DNA of 64,000 nt from Anastrepha obliqua (GCF_027943255.1 NC_072893.1:29472001-29536000), one strand, 5' to 3'; numbered from the stretch's first letter, positions 46,430-57,889 are shown. Notes: generated by a model not told the origin, from the sequence alone. Translations and numbers: made by a program.

Positions 46430-47080
46430 TTTTATTGGTTTCCTGTGCTAGGGCAATCATTCCAAATAGGCAGGATTGGATCGAGGGGAAATTCTGCATC
46501 GAAGCTTGCGCCTCTGTCTTCACTGACGGTTTCAAGATCGAATCCGAAGTTGGAGCAGGCGTTTTCTCTAAATCAGCACTACTAGTGTTTTTCAAGCAGA
46601 AGTCTTTGCGATCCTTCAGGCATGCAAAATGCTTAAGGAATGCGGGAGCGACGGAGATATCAACATTTCCCCCGATAGTCAAACCGCGATCAAGGCTCTA
46701 ACGACGCCATGATGCAGAACGAAATTAGTAAACTCCTGTAAGGAGAAGATCAAATCTCTTGAGTGTGCAGGTAAAATCTCTCTAATCTGGGTTCCAGGAC
46801 ATAGGAACATAGAGGGAAATGAAATTGCTCATGAGCTTGCCAAGAAGGGGACTGAATTGACCTCAGAGACCTACCCGGTCATCGGCATCCCCCTGGCAGT
46901 TGTTAAAGGGGAACTGCACAAATTATTTCTCAAGCAAACGCAGAAAAGAGATTCACTCTGAAGAGATTCAATGGCTCTGGTTTTGAGATATAAAACCCCA
47001 GCCAATGCTCACATCAACTCAGAGAAATATTCTGAATCAATGAAGGGGGCACAAAAGCTCTTTCAGGTCGCAATTTTAAT
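46430..47080 (+). mobile_element. I/LOA-like non-LTR retrotransposon, RNase H domain
   Basis: The plus strand reads ACASVFTDGFKIESEVGAGV (first catalytic D), then AEVFAILQACKMLKECGS (E), INIFPDSQTAIKALTT (second D), and LIWVPGHRNIEGNEIAHELA, where the last catalytic D is replaced by H. The linker PLAVVKGELHKLFLKQTQKR and the tail sequence ending CTTTCAGGTCGCAATTTTAA follow. At least two frameshifts break the domain. It points away from the tail at 46110-46400, so they are separate copies lying tail-to-start. Confidence 0.85.
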
Positions 47081-47084
47081 GCGT

Positions 47085-47876
47085 AACTAAAAGTGGGCGT
47101 AGAAATACCAACCCACCTATTCTCTCTCCGTACCACACCACTTTCTTCCATTAATATGGGCAAACTGAAATCAAATTCAATATCTGAGTCATGTGAAATC
47201 TGAATATTTTTTGTATTTAGGATAAATATTTTTTACTTACGGTAAAATATTTTTTTTTTTTGCAAAAACACCAAAAATATGACGTCAATCAAACACAACG
47301 CTTACCTGAAAGGAAACAAAAATTGTTGTTGTGAATTAGTTAGGTAATGGAATGGTAAAAGTAGTAAATAGATAATAACGTTAGATATCATAATTATTTT
47401 AATAAGTGTTGTCTATCAACGAAATTAGCCAAGTAATAAAATCAATCAGTAAAAGAGCTGAATTTATTCCTAATGCGATTGAGTAAATAATTTCAGACGT
47501 CATCGCGCGTAATTACTAGTTACACCGAGATTAGGGAGAAAATGGAAATAACGCCAATTAGAGTAAAGTGTGAGAAAGCCTACTGCAGTCGGAGTATAAT
47601 TTTAGTTGTTAACTCGGAAGCTACAACCCTAAACAAATGAAATTTAACCCTAAATATCACTTCAAAAAAATTATAATTTTTTTCAATTTTGATGAATTTT
47701 ACTTATTTTATGTTGAGTTAGTCTCGAAGCGCCTGTTGAAGGTGGGTTTAGGAAACAATAGTCGATTTCTTGATTATAGATACTTTTAGGATGTAGTATA
47801 GAAGCCTGGTCGAACCGCCGCGTCTTCCATAGCGCCATGCAATTAACTCTGAGCTCTGAAGCGGTGTGTGAGAAAG
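47085..47876. other. Unannotated AT-rich stretch
   Basis: No gene or element is recognised. Confidence 0.4.
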
Positions 47877-47879
47877 GTT

Positions 47880-49160
47880 TTTTTTCCTTTTTTTTTGGTC
47901 GGGACAGACTACCAAGTACGGCACTCAGACAAAATTAAGTTCACTTTCGTTCCCTTTTTAATTTTCTTTAAATCTACTCGGCCTCCAAAGAAATCTGAGT
48001 AGATCCTGCGGTGCCAAGAAGCAAAGATGCTCGTTTCTTAACACATCAGTGCCGAAGACCTGAAGCCCGATTCGAACGAAAGCCGGGCAGACGCACAGAA
48101 AGTGGTCCGCCGTCTCATCCTCCTCTCTACAGGCTGGGCAGAGTGCACTGTCTGAGATGCCCACCTTTTCCATGTGCTTCGCCCATAGAAAGTGGTCCGT
48201 CATCAGTCCAACCAGCCGCCTACAGTCCCTTCTACTTAGTGACAGGAGGAACTGCGACAGTCGGTCGGACGTGACAGGTAACATCAGTTTTGAATACCTG
48301 CAGCCTCTCTCAGCCTGCCAAGCTCGCATGTGAATAACCCGTTTGCTAACCGTGGCTTTGATGGTGCAGAAGGGAGTGGCAGAACGACAGCACCACATTG
48401 TATCTCTTGTCAAGCACGACTCTGGATGGCATGGAGTCAAGGTGAATGGCGAGGATTATTGGATCGAAGTCCAGGCCTACTCTATTGTCCAATACCGGAC
48501 AAGGGCCGTACCAATTCCCATTGTGATTCATCCTGCAGATGGCCTTCAAGGTCTCTCCTTAGATGAACACATCAAGTGGTGGTGGACTAATCAGAGTATA
48601 TAATGCTGGACCTGAAGCAATCAGAAAAGCTCCGACGCAACAGATGGCCATAGTGCATTATAGTCTCAATAAGGTCCTCCGGACTCCCACGAGAGGAAGT
48701 CTACTCATCCAGACCACTGATGCATAGGTGATAATAGGTCTTATCATAGCCATGTAGATCCATAGAACCTTGCTAGGAGACCCCATGTTTTCCCAAAAAC
48801 ACTCTTTCACCGCCAGAAGGCTGTCAGTGCTTTGGATGTCTTTGTTTCAACGTGTGATTTCGAGAGGAGTTTACTATCAAGGATTACTACAAGATATTTA
48901 ATTTCTTTAGATAGCTGGATAGGGACTCATTTTAGCTTAGGCAGAATAAGTTCATCAAGCTTCCTCCTTCTGGTGAAGAGGAGTATGTCAGTCTTGGTGG
49001 GATTTGCCGAAAGCTCATTCGCACAGCACCAAGTGTCAATAATATACAGAGTTTTCAGCACTTTTTTAGAGAAAAGGAAGGTACTTCAGAACCACGTATT
49101 AGACTCGACTATTTAGCGCAGAATTATTTAAGACAGCATTGAGTGAGCATGGCAAACCAG
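47880..49160 (-). mobile_element. I/LOA-like non-LTR retrotransposon (family with KRAWQAERGC tail)
   Basis: Minus strand from 49160: ANELSANPTKTDILLFTRRR, LILPKLKWVPIQLSKEIKYL with VVILDSKLLSK (RT thumb), degraded middle, then KATVSKRVIHMRAWQAERGC, LMLPVTSDRLSQFLLSLSRR, GISDSALCPACREEDETADH followed by FLCVCPAFVRIGLQVFGTDV and LLRFLWRPSRFKEN. RNase H between thumb and tail is largely deleted. It ends in a poly-A (poly-T on +) near 47879-47898. The same tail occurs at 61580-62120 and 62959-63433, so this is a recently multiplied family. Confidence 0.88.
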
Positions 49161-49984
49161 ACATTAATTTCCAATTAGCTACAACTATCACAAAAGCTCA
49201 CACATAACGAAACTACTAATTTTTTTCTTAGTTAGAAGAAAATGTTATTTGAAAATTTCCGCTTGATACTATTAATGTTTAATTACGCTTATCTAATATT
49301 TTCATAAACGCTTGCGTCAACATACAATTGGCTGTGTCTGTATATACAATTAATACACACAGTAGCTATATTCTACATTTGCATGAGTATTTTAAATCTT
49401 TTTGTCTTCATAATTTTCATAGATATTTCTTAATCGCCAGACATTAAACTCCATTGATTGTAATAATAAAATAATTGCATAATGATGAAATAATTATATG
49501 ACTAAATACAAAAACATATCGTAATTATAATTACTTTTTTTACGATACTATCTAGTTGAAGTATTTTGATTTAAATATTTCCGGGGTACTCATAAAAATT
49601 AATAGGCATTGAGCTCAAAGTACTGGAATAAATATTTTTTTACTCACAAATTAAAAAACAAATAGCGAAAAATAAATATTCATCGCGTTTATTAGAAGAC
49701 TGGCGGCAACTGTATAAAATAAAAGATTTGGAATGTATTAAAAATTGAGTTCACTTGAGTTGTAAAAAGCAAAAAAAAACTGTCGCTGTGTATATAGAGT
49801 GAACGGATTTATGGGCAGAAAGACGCAGTAAAAATTTAATCAACAAAAGTCTAATAACATAAATTTATAAATTTTATAAAAAATTGTTCAATTTCTGCTA
49901 ATTTAATGTTAACACTTTTTAATGGTTAAATTTGCGTGGCAAGCGATCTCAAAATTTACCACAGTCAGTTATTTTATTAATTTA
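49161..49984. other. Unannotated AT-rich stretch
   Basis: Strongly AT-rich; no gene or element recognised. Confidence 0.4.
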
Positions 49985-50195
49985 TTTTCTTAGGGTCAAT
50001 CGAGGAATTTGAAAAAGTAGAAGTGGAAGCTGGGGACCCCTCCAGTTACCGTACAAATGCGGTAGCAATGTAATATGAAAGGAGTAAATGGACAAAGGAT
50101 CTGTTTACCAAAGTATACGAAAATGGGCATACTCCGAATACATGAAGAAATAGTCACAATATGATCCAATTATATAAGAATTGGGTATGGGAATA

Positions 50196-50646
50196 CCCCT
50201 GATTCTACCAGTGGCAAGTATGGATGGGAAACGTGGGCATTGAAAGCTAATACAGTTAAGCAATTAAATAAACAGTACAGAAGAATTCTGAGGAGAATAC
50301 TGGGTCCAGTACGAGAAGAGCATGGGGTATATAGCATCAGATATAACAGCGAGATTTGAAATTCCAACAAGGCGAAAACGTTGTGCGGTTGTGCACATCC
50401 GATGGCTAGGGTACGTTGGCGGAATTGAAGATGAAAGAATACCTCGCAAAATTCTAGAGGCGCGCATGCTTGGCGAAAAGGGAAGAGGACGGCCGCGGAA
50501 ACGGTGGTTAGACGACGTTGAGGACGACCTCAGAAGCATAGGAGTGACCAACTAACGTAGTCTGGCTATGGACCGAAAAGCATGGAGAAGATTTGTGGAG
50601 GAAGCTAAGGCTCACAACGAGCTGTGATGCTATGAATGATGATAAT
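50196..50646 (+). mobile_element. 5'-truncated RTE copy with 13-bp target duplication
   Basis: The insert reads KYGWETWALKANTVKQLNKQ, RRILRRILGPVREEHGVYSI, then in another frame VVHIRWLGYVGGIEDERIPR, LGEKGRGRPRKRWLDDVEDD and LRSIGVTN, then DRKAWRRFVEEAKAHNEL, and ends GATGCTATGAATGATGATAA. This is the standard RTE C-terminus and a short-repeat 3' end. It is bounded by GGGTATGGGAATA (50183-50195) and GGGTATAGGAATA (50647-50659), a 13-bp duplication of the mariner terminal repeat with one mismatch. Confidence 0.88.
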
Positions 50647-51051
50647 GGGTATAGGAATAAGTCTCCGTCCTTTCTTAGCCAAACATTTAACAGTTAACAT
50701 TTAAACAATTAAATAATACATGATATTGTGTGACATTGGCAGCTACAACTTTACTCCATCTTTTAGGCAGCATACGGAATCCTTTGACGAACAATTCGAG
50801 TTCTTTTGACTTAATCCATTCGTTGAGCCTGTTTGCGATGCCCTCGTAAGAAGTGAACCGCTCTCCAATAAGGCCTGACTGCATTAATCGGAACAGATGG
50901 TAATCCATAGGTGCAATGTCAGGGGAATACGGCGAGTGGGACAAGATTTCCCAATTCAGTCCTTCTAAATATTTCTGAACCGATTTATCGTTGTCATGCA
51001 TCAAAATCAGTTTGTCATGTCTACCGTCTCATTTCGGCCGCTTTTCTTTAA

Positions 51052-51768
51052 GGGGGTAGTATGGTTAATTCGGTGTAAAACAAGCATATTTTTCGAATTT
51101 TTTTTTGTCGACACAGTTGATTTATTCAAAATTTTAAAATTACTTCATTATAAAGTCATATTTAAAGAATATTGTGTGAAATTTTCATTGATTTTTATGA
51201 AGAAATGAGTTGGTGGCAGCGAATCTTCGCGGACGTCTCATAAAAAAGTTTTATTGCGGTGTCCCTCAGAACTCATTACTGGATCAACTAAAATCAAAAA
51301 ACCAAATTGATTTCATCAGCTAATAAAGTTTCGCAGGTAACAACGTCGATTTTTTTTTTTTTTTTTTTTTAATTTTTTAAAGCGCTTTGAAGTCAAAACA
51401 CCGATTTTTCATAAAAAAAACTTGAAATCTTTGTTGTTTTAAAATATGACAAAATTAAAAAAAAAAACTCGACGTCATTACCTCGTGAATAAAGTAAAGA
51501 AACAAAAAAACCAAATTTGAAAAGAATCGGTGCAGTAGATATGAATCTACAGTGGACACCGACCGTAAAAAAGGCAAGTGTGAGAAAAACGCGTTTAAAG
51601 ATTTTCGGCAGCGTGAAATCCGGTTGGAGAGGTAGATACTTAATCCTTTGTGTCTTTGTCAATTTTACTCTAATGCACTTCAAACTTTCACACAATAATC
51701 TTAAGATGTTATAGAATAATTTAAAAAAAAAAAAAAAAAATGAAAAAAAAAAATACCATACTACCCCC
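51052..51768. mobile_element. TTAA-flanked piggyBac-like non-autonomous element (717 bp)
   Basis: TTAA at 51048-51051 and 51769-51772 flanks inverted ends GGGGGTAGTATGGT and (A)CCATACTACCCCC. It interrupts the mariner transposase gene between ELLKEKRPK and the HDN block. The interior has only AT-rich non-coding sequence and poly-A/poly-T runs; GAGAAAAACGCGTTTAAAG resembles the 28695-29735 element. Confidence 0.85.
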
Positions 51769-52982
51769 TTAAGAGCTCATTCAAACGCATTAGCTGCAGT
51801 CGGTAACGATCGCCAGTGATGGTTTCAGATGGTTTGAACTCCTTAATTGATGACACCCTTTTGATCCCACCAAATGCACAACATAGCCTTTAAAGCATGA
51901 TAATTTTTTCGCACCTGGTTCACCCGGCAGGCTCCAACATTTTCGACGCCTAGGGTTATCATAATAGATCCATTTTTCATCGCCAGTGACGATGTGTTGC
52001 AGAAAACCTTTTCTTTTCTGCCGTTCAAGAAGCATCTCACACGTCACCAGACGTCTCTCGATATCCTTCTCCTCCAGTTGCCTGCTTTCTGGACCATTCC
52101 CATCTCGTACAAACGTTTACCGACGGCTGCTCCGTCAACATCCAACTCTTTAGACATATCATCAAGGGTTCGACATGCGTCTTCGTGCAATAATTGTTGA
52201 AGTTGAGTATCTTCGAATTTTTTCGGCGCCCCTTCGCGATCTTTATCACTCACGCCGAAATTGCCACTTTGGAGGCGTCGAAACCACTCTTTACAAGTTG
52301 TATTTGATGGAGCGTGATTGCCGTAAATATCGATCAATATACGACACGTTTCAGCTGCACTTTTCTTTAAAAGGTAATAATGAAGCATGACTTCCCGCAA
52401 ATGTTGTTTTTTCGGGACGAACATAGACATTTTTGATGTCAGATAAAAAAGGATATTTACTCTTCAAACGAATGTCAACCACTGCGATCGAAACCTCACC
52501 TTCAAATCACTAGTATATTACTAGAGCGAACACAAAATAGGTAGTATCACAGTGACACCTCTTTTACGAGGGCGGAAACTTATTCCCATACCCAATATAA
52601 AGGCAAATCAGATGTACAAAAATGTGAAAACTATAGATGGGTCAAACTTACATCATCTGCCCTTAAGATGTGGGAAGGGGTTGAAAAATATCGCATTGAA
52701 AACATGGAAAAAATAAGACCAAACCAATGTGGAATCCTAGCCGGAAACTTAACAACAGATGTGATACAGGCAGTAGGAGTACTATCGGAGAAATACCAAA
52801 AAGTATTAGGAAGGAAAGGCTGCATATAATTTTTGTAGACCTCGTGAAGGTCTTCGGTAGGGTACCTGGGCTGTCCTTAAGAGCCAAAGGAATAGCAGAA
52901 CAATACAAGGTGAAGTCCAAAATAAACAAGACTGAGTTAAAATGTAAACGAGAGGAGCTTTGTCTGATAACTTTGAGTTTAT

Positions 52983-53690
52983 TTATTCAAAATAGTCCCC
53001 TGTGGCCTCGGTACACTGTTTTGCGCGATCTGAAAGCTTTTCGAAAGAGTGTTTCAGGTCATTGACCGGACTGCCCTTCGAAATGTCCAAACAAACCTTT
53101 TGGTTGGCCTTTACGGTTGCAAAACCTTTTCCTTTCATAGCCAAATGCAAATTTCCGAATAGGTAGAAATCACAGAGAGCCATATTAGGCAAATACGGTG
53201 AGTGAGTGATGGTTAAACTGTGGTTTCTAGTCAAAAAATCAGTCAGAAGAGTGGATCGATGAAATGCAATAAGCGCCAGCTTCCTGCTTCGCGGTATTGA
53301 AGGCGAATTCCTTGTGGACAATTTCCCTGGAATCAGAAACACAAATGAGCATCGACTTGATTTTTGACTTCTCCAAACGCGATGTTTTTGGTGGGTGCCT
53401 CGTCTGAGGCCTTCCATTCGGCACTTTGACGCTTAGTTTCAGGCTCACGTACTCGTATCATCACCAGTTACAATGTTGTAAAAGAAGCTCTCGCCTTTTC
53501 TCGCCTCTTTAATGAGGTCTATCGAATGTTAAATTCTGAGCAATGTTTGGTCCTCAGTTAACTTGTGCAGAATGAAACGTGCACAGACCTTTCGTAAGCC
53601 TAAATGATCAGCTAATATGCGATAAATCGATCTTTCGGAGATATTCAACTTCGATTCCATGAATTTCATCGATGTTTTCGGTTAATTTTT
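52983..53690 (-). pseudogene. Mariner transposase pseudogene nested in the RTE
   Basis: Minus strand: KLNISERSIYRILADHLGLR (helix-turn-helix), KVCARFILHKLTEDQTLLRI, YNIVTGDDTST (first D block), KSKIKSMLICVSDSREIVHK, then TLLTDFLTRNHSLTITHSPY with LPNMALCDFYLFGNLHLAM (third D in CDFYLF), and SPVNDLKHSFEKLSDRAKQC ... EATGDYFE. The second D block is disrupted and several frameshifts occur. This is a third mariner lineage, related to the SETMAR-like type. It separates the RTE fragment ending near 52960 from the HQGSAL block at 53740. Confidence 0.85.
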
Positions 53691-53960
53691 GATAAATTTA
53701 CAAACAATTTCGATGAAGATTTCCGTGATTACTGATTCACATCAAGGTTCAGCACTCGGCCCGTTAATTTTGAACATTGTTATGAATCACCTGACAGCCA
53801 TAGGTCAAGACAAACCGCCATGGAATATCCTTTGCGCGGACGATATAGTCTTAATTAAACGGCAGCCATTAACAGTAACAACAAGTTTCAAGTACCTAGG
53901 ATCGAGCCTGAGCGAAAATAAAAACATAGATGAAGATGTGACACACACACCTTAAAAGGT

Positions 53961-55086
53961 TTATTCCATAAAATGTACAAAATGCACTGAATACGCGACT
54001 GGACTGAGTGCTTCGAAATTGGGTTCAAATGAATGTAAAAGCGTAATGATCATGGGGAATATTTTGAAAGCAATAAAACCAGCAATGCTAATTTTCCCAT
54101 TGTTAAAGCAGAAATATAAATAGCAACCCTTGCATGAATTTTACAAACGAATTTGCTTAGCATATTGAAGGAAGTACAAATTTGCATGCATTACTCTTAG
54201 GCGCCTTATGTCAGCCAGAGTCTCAAAAATGTTCCCCGTGTCGAATTAATATTCCTCTAAGTTTCAATTTACATTATTCATAACCAACTTAGGTAATATC
54301 TTAAAAGGCATGTCTTTGCAATTCTTTTATTTTTCTCAAACAAACCCTCTCTCGTTTTTTTTTTTTTCTTGCACTGAAACCCTTCAAGTGGCCTTTCAGT
54401 TCTCATTATTCACTGCATATTTTTGCCAAATAACATCGGCAAACGCCTAAGTATGACGGGCTATCTTAATACATGTCTGAGACATTCTAAAATTGCAAAC
54501 ACATTTGTACACACTACTGCACACACACACATTCATCCACATTGTAAACACGACGGTTGTCTTCATTGATTGGCATTGAGGAGTCTAACAACCTGTCACC
54601 TTTTACCTTTGCACTGATATGGTTGAGTGAATAATTGCAAGCATTTTGAAGGGGGTTGAAAATTATTGTAAGGGCTTCTTAGTGAAAAGAAAAATATCTT
54701 TTTTTTGCTCTACCTAAGATGGGAGGCGCCTGAAGCTGAGTGCATTTAAGTGTGCGAAGTGGAATTCAATGGCTCCAGTTATTAGAAATATGAATGGCAC
54801 TCGGATTAGAGGACTGCAGCTATGACAGACGGCTGATACTACTGCCGGCCTAAGGTATTGTATCATATTTAGCGGTGACTCATCGTCTCGTTACTGATAA
54901 TATTAATTGTGTGAATCACTGTTAGTAAAAGTCATTTTTTATTTGCTTGTCCGGTAGAGACAAAAGCGTAGTCAATGTCAACGGAAATTGGAAATCTCAC
55001 AATTTGGAGCAATGCGCTGTAATTAATTTCCTTGCTAAATTGTTTGAAGAAACGTCATCGATTCTTGAGGATTCTGCACTTTCATA
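53961..55086. other. Unannotated stretch
   Basis: Poly-T near 54356-54368, a (CA)n near 54520-54530. No gene recognised. Confidence 0.4.
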
Positions 55087-55162
55087 TACAAGGTGGCGCA
55101 AAATTAGTCACCCTATAAGAAGATTCGGCGGCCGCCGTGGCCGAATGGATTGTACGCACAGT
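55087..55162 (+). repeat. TIR motif followed by SINE head
   Basis: TACAAGGTGGCGCAAAATTA at 55087 is followed after about 20 bp by a tRNA-like head GGCGGCCGCCGTGGCCGAAT, in which GTGGCCGAATGG (55137-55148) fits an A box. The SINE body does not follow, so this is a fragment. Confidence 0.6.
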
Positions 55163-55311
55163 ATTCCTGCTTTTGCGAAATTTTTTTTAATTCAATATAA
55201 ATAAGGCCATTTCTTTTACAATAAAAGATTTACAGAATGAAAAAAAACCAATACAACAGTTGGAAAATCAATACGTCTAGCAACCCTATACGCGATATAC
55301 ATACATACATA

Positions 55312-55500
55312 CAAGGAGGCGCAAAATTAATCATCTCATTTTTTTTTAATAACCCCTTATTTAGATCTTTACGCGCTCTATTGGTGGTCTATTTCTATAC
55401 TGCAGCTGTCTAGTTCACAAGTGTGAAATATGATTGGAACGTCAATTCATTTACAAAATTTATAAATCTTTCAAGAGTGTCATTAATTTTGCGCCACCTT
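55312..55500. mobile_element. 189-bp MITE, CAAGGTGGCGC family
   Basis: Ends CAAGGAGGCGCAAAATTAAT and ATTAATTTTGCGCCACCTT are inverted repeats. TA precedes the left end. Internal sequence CTTTACGCGCTCTATTGGTG ... CTAGTTCACAAGTGTGAAAT resembles stretches at 20170-20235 and 22085-22160, which may be older copies. Confidence 0.75.
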
Positions 55501-55890
55501 ATATCTGACTGATCTCTGGTCCCATTCCAAGCATTAATTGATTTACCACGCATACGAATTCACACAGCAACGGCGACCGGCTTAGAAACACCTGTGGCAT
55601 AAGTAAAATTGCACCAACAAAAAAAATAATACAAATTAACAGCCACCGTTCAATTTGAACTGTTTACCGCTTTACAATAGCATTTAATAATCTGTACGCT
55701 AATCATGTTAAATAAGTTCTGACAGTGCCGCCGAACGGAAAGTGTAAGTGCACAAAAATGAATTAGTGCGAAAACGCAAGAAATTATAGCGGCAACGGTT
55801 CAACAACCATTGCTAACGAGGTTAAAAGCAGGCAAAAGTAGCAGGTAAATAAACATAAAATTTACCAGCGATGTAAAAATGGGCATGCAT
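55501..55890. other. Unannotated stretch
   Basis: Nothing recognised before the Tc1-like element. Confidence 0.4.
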
Positions 55891-55892
55891 AC

Positions 55893-56845
55893 ATACAGCT
55901 GTGTGCAATATAATAGGAGTGCCCATGCCAACTATATTCAATCACAGTTTTTAAACACGTACACAATGCACTCTTCTAGCGGTGTTTCTAATGAGATTCC
56001 CCAAGTAATAAATGAAGCAAACGAATCTTGCAGCGAAAAAAACGTAAAATCATTAAAAATCTGCGAAAAAAGGTAAAACATTAGAGAAGTAAAAGAAATA
56101 CTTGTGTGTTCTGATCAAATGATATCGAACGCCTTGTCGTGTAAAGATACACCCGAAAAACGTGGTCGCAAACGCAAAGCAACCAGAGAAGACGATCGAC
56201 ATCCACTTCAACTCTCTAAAAAAGAAAATACATCATCTGCAGAAATAAAAACAATTAGATCTTAATGTAAGTGACGTAGCAGTTCCTAGACGATTGTTGG
56301 AGCGCAAATGGACATGGACGAATGAAACTAAGGTGGAGGAACTGGGTCAAGGCAGTACGTCAGTCGTTCACGAAATGTTGAATACACGGCTAAGGCAGTC
56401 AAACATGATGGTGCAAAAGTGATGATACGGGGAAATATTTCTTAGAGTGTAGTGGGACCAATCCACTTGATAAAAGAAACAATGGATCAGCAGGTGCATG
56501 TGGGAGTTTTAGAAAATCGAATGCTGAATGAAATGTGCCATTGATATGGTTGTTCCAACAAGAACGACCCAAAACACACAAGTAAATATTGCCAAGGAGT
56601 GGTTTCGGATCAAGGGAGTTGAGGTCAGACGACTGAGTAGGTCACGCCATAGATATAAAACGAGTATGGGCAATCGTAGACCATCAAACTCCACAGACCT
56701 ATGCAACAGAGTCCAAAGGCATGGAAGCAAATCCGACTCAAAAGCTGCCGTGATCTCATCGATGCCGTCATCGCAAATGCGCCGCAATAATAAAAAAATT
56801 GTGTTTATTCAACTAAATATTAGGAAAACAGACGCAAATAAGTAA
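55893..56845 (+). pseudogene. Tc1-like transposase pseudogene
   Basis: A likely left end CAGCTGTGTGCAATATAATA lies at 55897 after ATA. The transposase can be followed with many frame changes: DTPEKRGRKRKATREDDRHP (GRKR AT-hook-like linker), SAEIKTIRS, LNVSDVAVPRRLLERKWTW, TNETKVEEL (the usual SDETK first catalytic D is N), GQGSTSVVH, NKNDPKHTSK (QQDNDPKHTS equivalent), AKEWFRIKGVEV and RNKGY-like end. The third catalytic block (PDLNPIE) is scrambled near 56640-56660. It is inactive and the only Tc1-type (as opposed to mariner) gene seen. Confidence 0.8.
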
Positions 56846-56877
56846 TAATAATTAGTTAAATATTATTTTTCATTCAC

Positions 56878-57750
56878 AACCAACGCAGGTGTAAGCCAAG
56901 GTTGTCCCCTGTCGCCCATTCTCTTGCCCATCGCCCGAGACGACGTTTTGAGCCAATTGACTCTGCACAAAAGAGGCATCGTATGGAGTGTCACCTGGCA
57001 TGTCGAGGACCTGCACTTCGCCGATGACATCTGCCTCCTCTCTCACAAACTCACTGACATGAAAACGAAGGCGGACAGACTGGTCATGCTGGCACGCACT
57101 GTCGGACTGGAAGTCAAGCTCGCCAAGACAAAGCCTATGAGAGTCAACCACAACAAACGAAGACATATAATGGCTAACGGGTGTCGAAAGCTTCTGCTAT
57201 CTCAGCACTATCACGACACACGGCGGAGCAGATGAAGATTTCAACTGCAGGCTAAACAAACCAAGAGCGGCGTTCAAGTGAATGCTTACAGTATGGGGGA
57301 GTTCGCAAATCTCCAAGAGCACTAAACTGCAAATATTCAGTTCATGTGTGAAGTCATGACTGATATTCAACACTATCACAAGGAGGCTACAATCTTTCGT
57401 CAACAAATGCCTCCGCATCGTCTATAGCATATTCTGGCCGAACGCCATCAGCAACGACCCGCTATGGAGATCAACAAACCAGGAGCCCATCCTTTGGCTA
57501 ATTAAATGCAGAATGTGGCGATAGATGAGTCACACGCTTAGAAAACTACCATATAGCAGCACAAAAATGGATATTCCAGTACTGGAAACCGCAAGCGAGC
57601 AGAGGTCGGCCAATGATAACTTCGCGAAGGTCGACGTTACACGAGCTAGCAGATGCCGACATCACATGGGAAACAACAGCACAGAACCGTGTACGATGGA
57701 AGAGTCTTGTCGAGGTCCTATGCTCTCGAATGGAGTAAAGAAGAATATAA
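56878..57750 (+). mobile_element. Non-LTR retrotransposon RT palm to C-terminus
   Basis: The plus strand reads AGVSQGCPLSPILLPIARDD, VTWHVEDLHFADDICLLSHK (catalytic FADD) and MKTKADRLVMLARTVGLEVK with LAKTKPMRVN, then in shifted frames RLNKPRAAFK, VNKCLRIVYSIFWPNAISND with PLWRSTNQEPI, MSHTLRKLPYSSTKM and the end SLVEVLCSRMEXRR-like at 57705-57740. The motif set is that of a LINE with ILHFADDICLLSH-type palm; I do not fix the clade. Its 3' end equals that at 20950-21112. It directly follows the Tc1-like pseudogene. Confidence 0.85.
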
Positions 57751-57889
57751 AAATAAATATTTGTTTTATTATTTGATTTATCGAGTCTTGTACATTCGTA
57801 TTATTTTGAAGAGTAGATTTTATTCAAATATTTGTTTTCCTTATATTGCTTAATATTAATAAAAAAAAATTAAATGTATGGAGAGACTG

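Larger units (their letters stand above)
50181..52595 (-). mobile_element. Mariner element interrupted by two later insertions
   Basis: Right end 52570-52595 (complement GGGTATGGGAATAAGTTTCC) and left end starting GGGTATGGGAATA at 50183 are inverted repeats. Transposase blocks on the minus strand: MSMFVPKKQHLREVMLHYYL (start at 52430), CKEWFRRLQSGNFGVSDKDR, LDVDGAAVGKRLYEMGMVQK; frameshift near 52050; HIVTGDEKWIYYDNPRRR (first D); interruption; then MHDNDKSVQKYLEGLNWE (second D) and HSPYSPDIAPMDYHLFRLMQ (third D, M replaces S). C-terminus GFRMLPKRWSKVVAANVTQY. It is a cousin of the intact mariner at 38371. The ARPH/APAH block after HDN is shortened. Inside lie an RTE copy (50196-50646) and a TTAA element (51052-51768). 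Confidence 0.88.
49985..53960 (+). mobile_element. RTE-like non-LTR retrotransposon split by nested insertions
   Basis: Three blocks on the plus strand form one RT gene. 49985-50180: KWTKDLFTKVYENGHTPNT ... MIQLYKN. 52597-52950: KGKSDVQKCENYRWVKLTSS, ENMEKIRPNQCGILAGNLTT, DVIQAVGVLSEKYQK, IIFVDLVKVFGRVPG-like (frameshifted) and LRAKGIAEQYKVKSK. 53700-53955: SHQGSALGPLILNIVMNHLT, PPWNILCADDIVLIKRQPLT and VTTSFKYLGSSLSENKNIDE. These are RT motifs in the correct order (YKNKGxxxxCxNYRGIKL, QCGFxxGxST, FVDLEKAFDRVP, HQGSALSPLLF, YADD), here CADD. The gap after YKN holds the mariner complex 50181-52595; the gap after about 52960 holds a second mariner fragment. The gene is dead but its collinearity shows it was the original target. 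Confidence 0.88.

Noticed and set aside
48330..48603. Plus-strand frame MLTVALMVQKGVAERQHHIV
   Set aside because: It is antisense to the minus-strand retroelement at 47880-49160, whose tail motifs continue through this stretch.
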